NCBI GenBank assembly: GCA_963734435.1
Contig: CAVTHA010000002.1
Location: forward strand, 186,001 to 250,000
DNA: 64,000 nt
Source of the DNA: Bog-756 sp963734435
Lineage (GTDB): Bacteria; Actinomycetota; Acidimicrobiia; Acidimicrobiales; RAAP-2
Direction of reading: 5' to 3'
Made by a program: the position numbers and the translations under genes. The notes beneath the pieces were generated by a model. That model did no database searches, was not told the DNA's origin, and saw only the letters and a program-made list of their open reading frames with translations. Position 1 is the first letter of the stretch. Every line of letters begins with the position of its first letter. Shown one piece after another: positions 1-9,085 of the stretch.

Positions 1-2
1 AA

Positions 3-620
3 CTCCGCGCCGTCGAGCAGCGCCGGGCCGCCCTGGCGGTGGAGCTGGCCCAGGTCCAGGCGGCCGTGGACGACCTGGCCGGCCGGCAACGCCAGCTGGA
101 GGAGCGGATCGCCACTGCCGCCGACCGCCGCCACGCCATCGAGCAGCGCATGCGATCGGGCGATATGCCGATGTCTCGGGACCTCCAGGCCATGGACCAC
201 GAGGTCCAGCAACTCGGAGCCCGACAGGCTCAGTTCGAGGACGAGGAGATCGCGCTGCTGGAGGAAGAGGAGCCCCTCGATGCCGTGCTGTCGGAGCACC
301 AGGCCGCCGTGGCTGCGCTCGACGGGGAACGCCATCGGCTCCAGGCTGCGGTGGCCCAGACGGAACAGGGGATCCGGGCGAGCATCGCCGAGGAGGAGTC
401 CCGTCGGGCCGCCTGCGCCACGGACCTCCCGGCGGATCTGGCCGAACGCTACGAGTTCCTCCGGTCCCGCCTCGGTGGGGTGGGGGCGGCCCGCCTGGTG
501 GGGGACCGCTGCGACGGTTGTCACCTGACCTTGCCGGCGGTCGATGTGGAACGTATCCGCAACCTTCCTCTGGAGCAGTTCGCCACCTGCCCGCAGTGCG
601 ATCGCATCCTGGTGCGCTGA
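3..620 (+). CDS. C4-type zinc ribbon coiled-coil protein (DUF164/CT398 family), 5' partial
   Basis: The reading frame is open from base 3, so the gene starts before the window; the GTG at 39 is only the first internal start. About 150 residues form a charged, Glu/Arg/Ala-rich coiled coil. The C-terminal domain has two Cys pairs, CDGC and CPQC, separated by the LPAVDVERIRNLP segment, which is the zinc ribbon typical of this family. Family members are cytoplasmic and usually about 240 residues; the biochemical role is not established. The gene ends 27 bases before the phosphatase gene, and the two are likely co-transcribed. Confidence in the family is high; function remains unassigned. Confidence 0.85.
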   Translation, partial: LRAVEQRRAALAVELAQVQAAVDDLAGRQRQLEERIATAADRRHAIEQRMRSGDMPMSRDLQAMDHEVQQLGARQAQFEDEEIALLEEEEPLDAVLSEHQAAVAALDGERHRLQAAVAQTEQGIRASIAEEESRRAACATDLPADLAERYEFLRSRLGGVGAARLVGDRCDGCHLTLPAVDVERIRNLPLEQFATCPQCDRILVR

Positions 621-647
621 CCCGGTGCCAGCCCGGACCCCGACCGG

Positions 648-1242
648 ATGCTGATCCTGGTCCGCCACGGCGAGTCGACGGGCAACGCCGACGGGCTGCT
701 GCTCGGGCGCATCGACGCCGCGCTCACCCCGCGGGGCCTGGCCCAGGCGCGGTCGCTCGGCCCTTCGCTGGACGGGGTGACCCGGATGGTCTCGAGCCCG
801 CTGGCCCGCGCCCGGGACACGGCGGACGCCCTCGGGACGGGCTTGCCGGTGGAGATCGACGAACGCTGGGTGGAGGTCGACTACGGGGAGTTCGACGGTC
901 GGCCGCTCGGTTCGGTGCCCGACGAGGTCTGGACCAGATGGCGATCGGACCAGGACTACCGCCCCCCGGGGGGCGAGTCCCTCCGGGACGCGGGGACTCG
1001 GGTCCGCGCCGCCTGTGAGGAGCTCTTCGCCACTGACGGGTCAGGGGCGCGAGGACCGGGTGCGGTGGTGGTGGTGAGCCACGTGTCGCCCATCAAGCTG
1101 GCCACCTGCTGGGCCCTCGGCCTGGACGACGGGGAGCTGGCGCCTCTACTTGGCCACGGCATCGATCACCCGGATCAGTTGGGGCACGGGAGGGCCGGTG
1201 CTCAGCACGTTCAACGAGACACCGTGGTCGGTGCCGGGATGA
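648..1242 (+). CDS. Histidine phosphatase (phosphoglycerate mutase-like), frameshifted near its 3' end
   Basis: The product begins MLILVRHGES, carrying the RHG motif whose His becomes phosphorylated in this superfamily, and later has the second catalytic His in VVVSHVSP. Substrate cannot be told from sequence. The uninterrupted frame runs to 1274 and ends in an atypical tail. From base 1138 another frame encodes WRLYLATASITRI followed by GGPVLSTFNETPW, the canonical C-terminus of the family, and stops at 1242. The switch is near base 1137 and can be explained by one extra base or a lost TG pair. The restored protein is about 197 residues, the usual size. The restored stop also leaves a clean gap before the convergent TetR gene. 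Confidence 0.8.
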
Positions 1243-1254
1243 CTCGACCGGATC

Positions 1255-1890
1255 TCACGGCTCTTGCCGGTTGAGCAACTCGCCGACGGCGGAGCCCATG
1301 GCGTGTTCGGCCGCGGATGGCGAAAGTCCCGCCTCGAAACGCAGCCCACACCAAGACTGCCAGCCGGTGGTGTAGTCGAGCATGTCGATGAGGAGGTCGG
1401 GCTCGCCCGCGTGCGAGGCGATCTCGGGGCCCAGTGTCACCTCGAGCTGACGTCGCAGCAACGCCCGCTGTCGGTCGAGGACTTCGGTGAGCCCCGGGGT
1501 GTCCAACTGCATGGCATGGACAACTCGCATCACCGGTCCAGTGGCTTCGAACAGCTTCCGGCGCTGCCGGCAGATCGCCCCGATGCGGGCGGGCAACGGA
1601 CCGTGCGGCGGGATGATGGCGACAAAGGACCGGTGACGCCCGGCCTGCAGCTCGGCGGCCAGGCCGATAACCACCTCGAGCCGCTTGAAGTGGTGGAAGA
1701 CCAAGCGGGTGGAGACGCCGGCCTGCCGGGCCACCTGGCGGCTGGTCGGGCGGGGATTGCCGGCCTCGATGAGGTCGATGGCGGCGTGAACGATGTTCCG
1801 ACGGGTGCGCAGGCCGCGCTCCCGCCGACGGTCCGACGGACGGCCGTCATCACCGGCGTCCGCGCCGGACCAAGCTGTTGCCCCTGCCAT
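1255..1890 (-). CDS. TetR/AcrR family transcriptional regulator
   Basis: A 211-residue protein with an N-terminal helix-turn-helix at roughly residues 25-75. It contains TRRNIVHAAIDLIEAG, then SRQVARQAGVSTRLVFHHFK, the pattern of the TetR DNA-binding domain. The rest is a helical ligand-binding domain with no recognisable ligand signature. It is cytoplasmic and probably a repressor. The gene lies convergent to the phosphatase and upstream, on the same strand, of nothing obvious. The amidohydrolase (stop at 1976) is on the same strand and ends 86 bases before this start, so the order is amidohydrolase then regulator. Target genes cannot be assigned, though the adjacent amidohydrolase operon is the natural candidate. 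Confidence 0.85.
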   Translation of the reverse strand: MAGATAWSGADAGDDGRPSDRRRERGLRTRRNIVHAAIDLIEAGNPRPTSRQVARQAGVSTRLVFHHFKRLEVVIGLAAELQAGRHRSFVAIIPPHGPLPARIGAICRQRRKLFEATGPVMRVVHAMQLDTPGLTEVLDRQRALLRRQLEVTLGPEIASHAGEPDLLIDMLDYTTGWQSWCGLRFEAGLSPSAAEHAMGSAVGELLNRQEP

Positions 1891-1975
1891 GCCCCATCTC
1901 CCTGCCCGCCGTGCAGGCTAGGCCGGATGGGGTCGGAATAATCGTCGCGGCACCCCTGCCCGGTCCGCCCCCGGG

Positions 1976-3238
1976 TCAGTTCGGTTGTGCCCGAGGTGAG
2001 AGCACGTCGGGCAGCTGGTCCTTCAACAGCTTGCCGCCTTTGACGATGGCGAGGAGCTTTGTCTTGTCCTTCAACACGGCCACGTCGGCCAGCGGGTCCC
2101 CGTCGACCACCAACAGGTCGGCCAGCTTTCCTTCGGCGACGGTGCCGAGCTCGTGGTCCCGGCCCATGAGCTCGGCACCGTGTCGCGTGGCCCAACGGAT
2201 CACGTCGACGCTCGGGATCCCGATCTCATCGACGTAGAAGGCCAATTCGTCGGCATAGTCGCCGTGTGGGAAGAAGATGGCGCCGTAGTCGTCACCCAGT
2301 ACCAGTCGCACGCCCGCGGCGTTGGCTTTGGGGACCATCTCGGCCATGGCGTCGAGGTCCGCCTTCATCCCGTCGGTGAAGCCCAGTGTCGAGCCGCCCA
2401 TCGACTGCAGCAGCCGGGCGGGGAACAACATCGACGGAACCAGCGGCGTCCTCGATTCGCGCATCCGCTCGATGCACTCGTCGTCCAGGCCGTCGCCGTG
2501 GTCGACCACGTCGATGTGCAGGTCGAGGGCCATGAGAAGGGCGTCGCGGTTGGCGATGTGGCCGCGCACCTTGGCTCCCCGGAGGTGGGCGGCCTCGATC
2601 CCGGCGGCCATCTCCTCCCGGGTCATCTCGATCTGCTCCTTCGGCCCGATGGTTCCGTGACCCCCGGTCACGAACATCTTGATCATCTCGGCACCCTCTT
2701 TGATCTCGGCGCGCACGGCCCGGCGGAATTCATCGGGTCCGTCGCTCGGCCGGATGGCGCCGAGCGCGCCCACCTCCCAGTGCGGCGGAAAGCTCCGGTC
2801 CCCGGCATGGCCGGTGGTGCTGATGTCGCGGCTGCAGGCCACCAGCCGGGGACCGGTGATCAGGCCTCTGTCTATGGCGACCTTCATCGAGGCGTCGATG
2901 GCGAACGGCGCCCCGGCCGACACCGCGCTGGTGAAGCCACTGCGGACCAGCAACTCGAGGCTGTTGACGGCCCGGACAGCCTGCAGCGCCATCGGCTCTT
3001 CCAGGCCGAAGGGCGCGGTCACGCTGCCGAGCTCGTGGTAGGTGGCGTGGAAGTGGCAATTCACCATGCCGGGCATGATCGTCCGGCCCCCGAGATCGAC
3101 CACCCGGTCATCGGGCCGGGCCACCGCCGGGCCCCGGGCCACGGCGGCGATCCGGTCGCCCTCCACGACGACGTGGGCATCTTCGAGTGTGCCTCCGTCT
3201 CCGTCGATCACCCGGGCGTGGGCGAGGACCAGACTCAT
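1976..3238 (-). CDS. Metal-dependent amidohydrolase family protein
   Basis: A 420-residue cytoplasmic hydrolase of the amidohydrolase superfamily. The N-terminal beta-sandwich part reads LAHARVIDGDG, followed by the metal-binding H-x-H in MVNCHFHATYH (about residues 62-64). A Lys in EMIKMFVTGGHG near residue 200 sits where a metal-bridging residue is expected. The Asp in LVLGDDYG and the C-terminal LGTVAEGKLADLLVV segment complete the fold. Members act on cyclic amides, dipeptides or related C-N bonds; the substrate here is unknown. It lies directly downstream of the zinc dehydrogenase gene (32 bases) and is probably in one operon with it and the ABM protein. Confidence 0.85.
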   Translation of the reverse strand: MSLVLAHARVIDGDGGTLEDAHVVVEGDRIAAVARGPAVARPDDRVVDLGGRTIMPGMVNCHFHATYHELGSVTAPFGLEEPMALQAVRAVNSLELLVRSGFTSAVSAGAPFAIDASMKVAIDRGLITGPRLVACSRDISTTGHAGDRSFPPHWEVGALGAIRPSDGPDEFRRAVRAEIKEGAEMIKMFVTGGHGTIGPKEQIEMTREEMAAGIEAAHLRGAKVRGHIANRDALLMALDLHIDVVDHGDGLDDECIERMRESRTPLVPSMLFPARLLQSMGGSTLGFTDGMKADLDAMAEMVPKANAAGVRLVLGDDYGAIFFPHGDYADELAFYVDEIGIPSVDVIRWATRHGAELMGRDHELGTVAEGKLADLLVVDGDPLADVAVLKDKTKLLAIVKGGKLLKDQLPDVLSPRAQPN

Positions 3239-3269
3239 CGTCCGGCCGCCTGCCGGGTCGGGGCGATCC

Positions 3270-4202
3270 TCATGGATGGACGACCACCTTGATGGCGCCG
3301 CCGTCCCGGTCGCCGGCCACCCGGAACGCCTCGGCCGCCTCGTCCAGGGAGAAATGATGGGTGACGACCGTGTCGGCCAGGTCGGGGAGCGACTCGAGGA
3401 TCCCCATCGCCGTCCCGAATTCGGAGACGCCCCGGTGGTGCCCGTAGGTGAAGGCCGGCATCATGGTGACCTCCTTCAACTGGAATCCCGATCCCAATGC
3501 AACCGGGTCCCAGAAGGTGCCGATGACCCCGATGGTGCCGCCCGGCCGCACCCGCTGCAAGGCGGCGTCCAGCGAGCTCTGGGTCCCCGCCGCGTCGAGC
3601 ACGAAGTCGTAGTCCGAGCCGACCGAGGTCCGGGCCCCGAGGCGCTCCCCGGCCTCCATCCGCGGCTGGTGACGGGCCAGGAGGTCGACGTCGGTCCGAA
3701 GACTCCCCAGGGCGGCGATGGCGCAGAGGCCGATGGGCCCCGCCCCGACGACCAGCACCCTGGCTCCCGGCGGGACTCCGGCGCGATCGACGCCGTGCAG
3801 GGCGACCGCCAACGGTTCGACCAGGCAGGCCTGCTCGAGGGGCAGCGAAGAGGGGACGACCTGGGCACAGCTCGGGTCCACCCACGTCTCGTCGGCCAGA
3901 CCGCCGTCGAGGGTTACCCCGTACATGGCGCCCAGCACTCCGGCGCACTGTTGTCCGTCTCCGGCGCGGCAGCGGTCGCAGTCGCCGCAGGAGACGGCGG
4001 GGAGGACGGCGACCGGGGTGCCGTCGTCGAGCCGGCCCGAGAATTCGTGGCCCAGGGTGACCGGGGACGGCCCGAAGGCGGCCAGGTGGAGGTCCGAGGC
4101 ACAGATCCCCGAGCTGACCACCGACACCCGAACCCCGTCCTGGTCCCCGCCAGCGGTTGAGACCAGCTGGATGCCATCTTCGGTGCTCCTCACCCCCCGC
4201 AC
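3270..4202 (-). CDS. Zinc-binding alcohol dehydrogenase (MDR superfamily)
   Basis: Medium-chain dehydrogenase/reductase with catalytic-zinc residues in GICASDLH and GHEFSG. The structural zinc lobe shows four cysteines within CGDCDRCRAGDGQQC. The Rossmann NAD(P) motif is VVGAGPIG at about residue 160. It oxidises an alcohol or polyol; the substrate is not identifiable. The frame is open further upstream, to 4262, but I chose the GTG at 4202. It begins four bases after the stop of the preceding ABM gene and gives a normal 310-residue protein, whereas the longer start would run into that gene. The tight spacing indicates translational coupling. Confidence 0.85.
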   Translation of the reverse strand: MRGVRSTEDGIQLVSTAGGDQDGVRVSVVSSGICASDLHLAAFGPSPVTLGHEFSGRLDDGTPVAVLPAVSCGDCDRCRAGDGQQCAGVLGAMYGVTLDGGLADETWVDPSCAQVVPSSLPLEQACLVEPLAVALHGVDRAGVPPGARVLVVGAGPIGLCAIAALGSLRTDVDLLARHQPRMEAGERLGARTSVGSDYDFVLDAAGTQSSLDAALQRVRPGGTIGVIGTFWDPVALGSGFQLKEVTMMPAFTYGHHRGVSEFGTAMGILESLPDLADTVVTHHFSLDEAAEAFRVAGDRDGGAIKVVVHP

Positions 4203-4206
4203 TGAC

Positions 4207-4512
4207 CTACCCCTCCAGGGCAGAGCGTCGATCGGCCCCGGCCAGCACGTGGGCATCGGCACCGGTGATTCGCGACACGTGGTCGGCCATGAAGGCGTGC
4301 TCGTAGGGCTGGGCCTGGTGCGCTTGGAATGCCTCCTCGGACGCCCAGCATTCGAAGAACCGGAACCGGCAGGGCACGTCCACGTCCTCTGCCCACCAGT
4401 AGTCGACGCACCCGTCGTCCCGACGACTCCGTTCGCCGACCGTCTGCAGTGCGGCCACCGTCTGCCGGCGTTCTTCGGGCTTGAAGTCCAGGTATCCGGT
4501 CAGCGCATGCAT
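4207..4512 (-). CDS. Antibiotic biosynthesis monooxygenase (ABM) domain protein
   Basis: A 101-residue single-domain protein with the dimeric alpha/beta-barrel ABM pattern. It begins MHALTGYLDFKPEERRQ, has a central CVDYWWAEDVD strand, FRFFECWASEEAFQAHQ, and a final strand with VSRITGAD. Such proteins act as cofactor-free oxygenases or ligand-binding barrels. It is the first gene of the apparent operon with the zinc dehydrogenase and amidohydrolase, suggesting a small catabolic unit for an unidentified aromatic or carbonyl compound. The pathway is inference only. Confidence 0.75.
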   Translation of the reverse strand: MHALTGYLDFKPEERRQTVAALQTVGERSRRDDGCVDYWWAEDVDVPCRFRFFECWASEEAFQAHQAQPYEHAFMADHVSRITGADAHVLAGADRRSALEG

Positions 4513-4556
4513 CGGTCCCCTTTGATCGACGGGCGACGAGGGCAGCGGCTATCCGA

Positions 4557-4594
4557 GTCCGGCGTTGCCCTGTCCGGCGTTGCCCTGTCCGGCG
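4557..4594. repeat. Short tandem repeat, 15-bp unit, about 2.5 copies
   Basis: The unit GTCCGGCGTTGCCCT occurs at 4557-4571 and 4572-4586, followed by half a unit (GTCCGGCG). It lies in the gap upstream of the ABM gene start and downstream of the membrane protein, both read on the minus strand. It could be a slippage product. No function is evident. Confidence 0.8.
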
Positions 4595-4652
4595 CGGCAA
4601 TCTACACCGGGCGCGTCTCCGTCCACCGGAGGCAGTGGCGCCCGCATCGGCG

Positions 4653-6528
4653 TCAGGTTGGGATGTGATCCCAGACTTCGACGTCGACCGCCCGGGTCGG
4701 AGGCTTCCCGGCCAGCCAGGTCATGAACTGGAGCGACCCCGTCGGATGGGTCTCGGGGCCCAGACCGCCACCAGGCTCGAGACGTGCCATGACGCCCATT
4801 GGGCCAGCAGGGCGGCGCGGAGTGCGGCGGTCTGGGTCGGGGGATGCCCGGCGTACAGGGCGATGAACACCCGGGCGGTCAGGGTGTCAGCGCCGTAGCC
4901 GACGGCCGCCGAGAACCCGATGCGGTGTCCGGGCCCGTCGGGCACCAGGGAGTAGCCCCCGGGTGAACGGAAGTGGAGACCGGCCATGGCCTGCCACAGC
5001 TGACCCTCCGGGGAACCGGCCGACGGGTACGGGTAGAGGACGGTCACCCGGCCGCCCGGCTGGTCGGTCAGCGACGAAGAGGTGAAGTAGGACGGCGTCC
5101 GGACCTCGGTGACCCCAGTGATCGGCCCGTTGGGGACGAGCGGGACCAGGCAGACCACGGCCAGCAGCGCCGGCGTCACCCACACCCGGAACCGGGCGGG
5201 CCATCCCCCTTGACCGGAGACGGGGCCGGCGGGCGGCCGCCGTCGCATGGAGGCGGTCGAGGACCAGGGCGAGGACCAGGCCGGCGAACAGGGTGACATA
5301 GAGCGAGTAACGCACCGGGATGGTGTTGGCCAGCAACGGGAGTTTGGTGAACACCCGCTCGGGAAGCGGCAGACCGGTCAAGGAGGCGGTGGGTGGCCGG
5401 TGGACGACGAGACCTCCACCCAGGGAGAGCACGAAGGCCGCCGTCCCGCCGATGGCCGCCACCCGGACGACCGGGCTGCGCCGCCACAGCAGGACGGTGC
5501 CCGCGGCCAAGGTGACGAGGAGGGTGATGCCGAGGTAGGTGCCGTTCTCCGACCTGTTGTTGGCAAAGCCGTTGGCCACCCTCACCAGGCCGGAGGGTGC
5601 CAACCAGGTGTAGACGTCCGGTACCAGCGGTCCGAGCAGGTCGGCCCGGTAGGCCTCGGGCACCAGCTGGATGGGGCCATTGATGTGGGCGGGACCTCGC
5701 AGGGCGAACCGATACCGGGTAGGCCAAGAGCACCGCCGCCACCCCGAGCGCCCATCCGCCGCCCGGCAGAGCGTCTCGGAGGTGGACGCGGACCGAGCGG
5801 TGTCCGATGAGCGCGGCGGCCACGACGCAGCACGCGCCGATGATCAACGTGGAGATCAGGATCTCGCTCGAGATGAAGAACTGCGCGGTGATCAGCAGAC
5901 CGAGGCCGATGCCCCAGCGGCGGCGGGAGCGGGCCCGGCCCATGATGACCTCGTGGACGGCTAGGAGGATGAGCGGCGGGAGCACCACGAAGGTGAGGTT
6001 GAGATGCCCGCCATTGCTCTCGGCGATCTGGTAGGGGGAGAATCCGTACACCAAGCCGGCGACGAAGGCGGCAGGACGCCACTCCGTCCATCGCCGGGCG
6101 AAGCAGTACCCGGCTGTCGCCGATCCGGCGAGGGCCAGGGTGGTGAGCGTGTTGAAGGTGGCGACGGGCCCGAAGAGCAGGGTCACCGGGGCGGCGGCCA
6201 GGCCGAGCAGGGGGACACCGGTGTTGTTCAGCAGGTTCACACCGAACGGGTAGTTGCCGAAGTCGGTGTAGAGCGGGTTGTGGCCGTGGAGCACGGCGAA
6301 GGGGAGCCAACGGAGGAACCAGACGGTGGTGAACTGGTCGGCGCCCGCCTGCATGTGCGACGCGGCGCCGGTCGACCAGGCGTCCCAGGTCATTGCCACT
6401 GCGACCGCCAGGTACAGCACGACGACCAGGGTCGTGCACACGACGCCGGCGTGGGTCAGCCCCGCCAGCGGCCCCCCTGGGCCAGGCTGGACCTCTTCGA
6501 CGACCTCGTCGCTCGGCAGAAGAGGCAT
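4653..6528 (-). pseudogene. Large polytopic membrane protein (GT-C glycosyltransferase-like), interrupted by three frameshifts
   Basis: Three overlapping minus-strand frames join into one protein of about 625 residues. The first (from 6528) has many membrane segments and an acidic residue in the first loop, in GADQFTTVWFLRW, then VYGFSPYQ and GGHLNLTFVVLPPL, as in GT-C type transferases. It shifts near 5711-5717, after AVLLAYPV, into RFALRGPAHINGPIQLVPEAYR. It shifts again at the G5 run at 5206-5212, into GGWPARFRVWVTPALL. A third shift at 4757-4763 restores GPETHPTGSLQFMTWLAG and a stop at 4653. Function is likely membrane sugar transfer, but this is family-level guesswork. Either sequencing indels or true decay explains the breaks. 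Confidence 0.75.
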
Positions 6529-6542
6529 GAACGGAACACGCT

Positions 6543-6602
6543 ACCGGAGGGGTGGTTGGCCGGCCGGTTCTGACCGGAGGGGTGGTTGGCCGGCCGGTTC
6601 TG
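6543..6602. repeat. Perfect 30-bp tandem duplication upstream of the membrane protein gene
   Basis: A 30-base unit beginning ACCGGAGGGGTGGTTGG occurs twice in direct contact (6543-6572 and 6573-6602), followed by a degenerate third start (ACCGGCGGGA). Each unit contains the palindrome GGCCGGCC. It lies between the divergent membrane protein (start 6528) and Ohr gene (start 6702), so it could carry regulatory sites for either. No specific binding protein is implied. Confidence 0.85.
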
Positions 6603-6701
6603 ACCGGCGGGATGGTCCAGAGCAACGACTCGGAACATCCGAAGCTGTCGTGAGGTTTAAGTGGGAGGAACATTATTTCGGTTGGGACAGGGAGGGAGTC
6701 G

Positions 6702-7133
6702 ATGATGGTGACTGAACTCGTGAAGCCTCTGTACACCGCGGAGGCCACGGCCGTTGGAGGTCGAGCGGGGCATGCCCGGACGAGCGATGGCCTGCTCGAC
6801 GTCGATCTGAAGCCACCGGTGGAGATGGGTGGACCCGGTGGCGGGACCAATCCCGAGCAGCTGTTCGCGGCCGGCTACGCCGCCTGTTTCCAGAGCGCCC
6901 TCGCGGTTGTGGCCCGGCGACAGAAAGTCGACACCGCCGATTCGACGGTGGAGGGGCGGGTCACCATCGGCACGATCGAAGGCGGCGGCTTCAGTCTGGC
7001 CGTGGCGCTCGACGTGCACATCCCCGACGTCGACGAGCCCACGGCGCGGCGGCTCGTCGAGAGCGCCCACCAGGTGTGCCCGTACAGCAACGCCACCCGG
7101 GGCAACATCGAGGTCACGCTGTCGGTGGTCTGA
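6702..7133 (+). CDS. ohr: Organic hydroperoxide resistance protein (Ohr/OsmC family)
   Basis: A 143-residue peroxidase that reduces organic hydroperoxides with a reactive cysteine and a resolving cysteine. The two family cysteines are in AAGYAACFQSAL (about residue 64) and HQVCPYSNATRGN (about residue 128). The MGGPGGGTNPEQLFAAGY stretch is the classic Ohr signature. A GGGAGGG ribosome-binding site precedes ATGATG at 6702/6705, and either could be the start. It is a single gene, divergent from the membrane protein. No OhrR-type regulator is adjacent. Confidence 0.92.
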   Translation: MMVTELVKPLYTAEATAVGGRAGHARTSDGLLDVDLKPPVEMGGPGGGTNPEQLFAAGYAACFQSALAVVARRQKVDTADSTVEGRVTIGTIEGGGFSLAVALDVHIPDVDEPTARRLVESAHQVCPYSNATRGNIEVTLSVV

Positions 7134-7165
7134 GGCCCTGACAGCCCATGGCTACCGGGAAGAAG

Positions 7166-7420
7166 TCAGCGCTTGGTGGCGGCCAGCCGCCGGAGTGGTG
7201 GAAGGGTGGGCGGCGGCTGGCGACGAGGCGGGAGACCGGCCAGCAGCTGGGTGGTGGCTTCCGTAACTCTGCGGACGGCGGTGTCGAAGGCGGCCTCGGT
7301 GGCCGCCGAGACGGTCTGGACGCCACTGACCTTGCGGACGTACTGCCGAGCTGCAGCCTCGATCTCCTCCTCGGTGGGTCCGGGTTGGAGGCCTCGGAGG
7401 GTGGTGATGTTCCGGCACAT
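7166..7420 (-). CDS. DUF2277 family protein
   Basis: An 84-residue protein starting MCRNITTLRGLQPGPTEEEI and containing AARQYVRKVSG, the hallmark of DUF2277, a small family common in actinobacteria. The conserved Cys2-Arg-Asn N-terminus is present. The C-terminal 20 residues are Pro/Arg-rich and poorly conserved. Function is unknown. It lies convergent to ohr and 39 bases downstream of the SDR gene on the same strand. Confidence 0.88.
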   Translation of the reverse strand: MCRNITTLRGLQPGPTEEEIEAAARQYVRKVSGVQTVSAATEAAFDTAVRRVTEATTQLLAGLPPRRQPPPTLPPLRRLAATKR

Positions 7421-7459
7421 GAGCGCAGCCTACGCGGAACTCCACCAACTTCGGCGGCC

Positions 7460-8317
7460 CTACAACGACGTGGGCCGGTTGACGAACCGACCGGTGGCGG
7501 GCGAGTAGAACCAGCCACCACCCGCCTTCGTCCCACCGTCGACCGGGATGGTGTGACCCGTCACGTACCCGGATAGGTCGGACGCGAGGAAGAGGGCGAC
7601 CCGGGCCTGATCTTCGGGCCAGCCGAGACGGCCCACAGGCGCCCACGACGGCCAGAGTGACCCGTGCTCCTCGGAGCCGGCGATGTAGTCGACCTGGGAA
7701 GACTGGGTGAGGTCGGGAGCGATGGCGTTCACCCTCACCCCCCGGCGCCCCACGGTGACGGCCAGGCTGGTGGTGAAGTGGGCCACGGCCGCCTTCATGG
7801 CGGCGTAGACAGGATCCCCGGGAAAGCCGCGGAGCCCCTCGACCGAGTGCACATTGACGATGGAGCCTTGCCCGCGATCGACCATGCTGCCGATGAAGGC
7901 GCGGGTCACAGCGAACACGTGGAAGAGGTTGATCCGGTACATGGCCTCCCACGACTCAGGAGTGGATCGTTCGAAGGGTACCGATGGTCGGTAGTCGCCG
8001 ACGTTGTTGACCAGCACGTCGACGCCAGCGCGCCCGTCGAGGACGGCGGAAGCCAACCGGTCCACGTCGGCGGTTTGGGTGACGTCGACGACATGTGGCC
8101 GCGCCGTCCCACCCCGGTCCGAGATCTCGCGGCTCACCCGAGCCGAGCGGTCGGGATCGACTTCGGCGAGCTCCACCGCGGCACCATGGGCGGCAAAGAG
8201 CAGGGCGATGGCCCTTCCGATGCCCTCACCCGCTCCCGTGACCACCGCCACCTTGCCTTCGAGCAGCCGGCCCCAGTCTTCGATGGGCACGACGTCGGAA
8301 GGTCGTGGTGCGCTCAT
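7460..8317 (-). CDS. Short-chain dehydrogenase/reductase (SDR)
   Basis: A 285-residue classical SDR. The NAD(P) motif TGAGEGIG is near residue 28, NNVGDY marks the strand-4 Asn motif, a Ser lies in SIVNVHS, and the catalytic pair is in YAAMKAA. The C-terminal SGYVTGHTIPVDGG is typical. It catalyses NAD(P)-dependent oxidation or reduction of a hydroxyl/keto group; the substrate is unknown. The C-terminus extends about 20 residues beyond the usual VDGG end. The gene precedes the DUF2277 gene on the same strand and may be co-transcribed with it. Confidence 0.9.
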   Translation of the reverse strand: MSAPRPSDVVPIEDWGRLLEGKVAVVTGAGEGIGRAIALLFAAHGAAVELAEVDPDRSARVSREISDRGGTARPHVVDVTQTADVDRLASAVLDGRAGVDVLVNNVGDYRPSVPFERSTPESWEAMYRINLFHVFAVTRAFIGSMVDRGQGSIVNVHSVEGLRGFPGDPVYAAMKAAVAHFTTSLAVTVGRRGVRVNAIAPDLTQSSQVDYIAGSEEHGSLWPSWAPVGRLGWPEDQARVALFLASDLSGYVTGHTIPVDGGTKAGGGWFYSPATGRFVNRPTSL

Positions 8318-8587
8318 GCCCCGCTCCTCCTGCTCGGCATAGGAGGGATGCTATGAGCGGCGGTCCACCCGGCACAGAAGCCCCGTCGCCGACTCGGTAT
8401 GAGGAGGGGTCGGCTCGGCCCTGGCCCCGCGTCGGCAGCGCACGGCGACCAGGACCGGCCTTCCGATTCCCGCCAGAGGATCAGCCCCGGTCGGAGGGCC
8501 GTTCGGGTCGGGGCGGGGCCCGGTCCGGATAGACGTTCTACGGAGCCGAGCCCAGTATCGGATGACGGACGGAGGGAAGCCTGTCGG

Positions 8588-9085
8588 TCAGGCGGCCAGC
8601 GCCGCGGCCACGTGGGGCAGGGCGAGGATCTCGGCGAGTGGCTCACCCGGCTCTTGGCCGAGCGATCGGCGGACGAACGAGGCCAGAGCCAGCTCGTGGG
8701 CCACGTATGCCTCGGCGATGCTGCGCTCCGTGTCGTCGACGGCCAAGTCGACCAGTCGGCGGTACTTGGCCAGGAACTGCGAGATGACCGGCTCGAACGA
8801 ACCGAGGAACTCCTCCCACGACGTTCCGGCGAGCCCGCCGGCGAATTGGGCAGCGATGGCCTGGCTCGCCCCGGTGTCGCCACGATCGAGCCCGCGCTTG
8901 GCGAACACCGCCTCGGCCAGCTCCTTCGTCGCCCGTTCGAGGAGGGTGAGCGTCACGAGCTGATCTCGGTGATCGGGATCGCCTTCCCGCTCGGCCAACA
9001 GTCCGAACAAGGACTCGCCCAGCACCTCTCCCTGGTACGACTCGACCCACAGGTCGGATGCGCTCATCAGCTCAGGGTCGCTCAC
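8588..9085 (-). CDS. Uncharacterised all-helical protein, possibly ferritin-like
   Basis: A 165-residue soluble protein with long amphipathic helices. The Glu/His spacing in the central and last helices (ESYQGEVLGE, LTLLERATKEL, EAYVAHELALASFVRR) resembles the four-helix ferritin-like fold. Full diiron ExxH pairs are not clear, so I do not assign iron binding. It begins MSDPELMSASDLWVESYQ. The gene stands alone between the SDR and SRPBCC genes, all on the minus strand with gaps of more than 130 bases. The product could be a regulatory or substrate-binding helical bundle instead. Confidence 0.6.
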   Translation of the reverse strand: MSDPELMSASDLWVESYQGEVLGESLFGLLAEREGDPDHRDQLVTLTLLERATKELAEAVFAKRGLDRGDTGASQAIAAQFAGGLAGTSWEEFLGSFEPVISQFLAKYRRLVDLAVDDTERSIAEAYVAHELALASFVRRSLGQEPGEPLAEILALPHVAAALAA

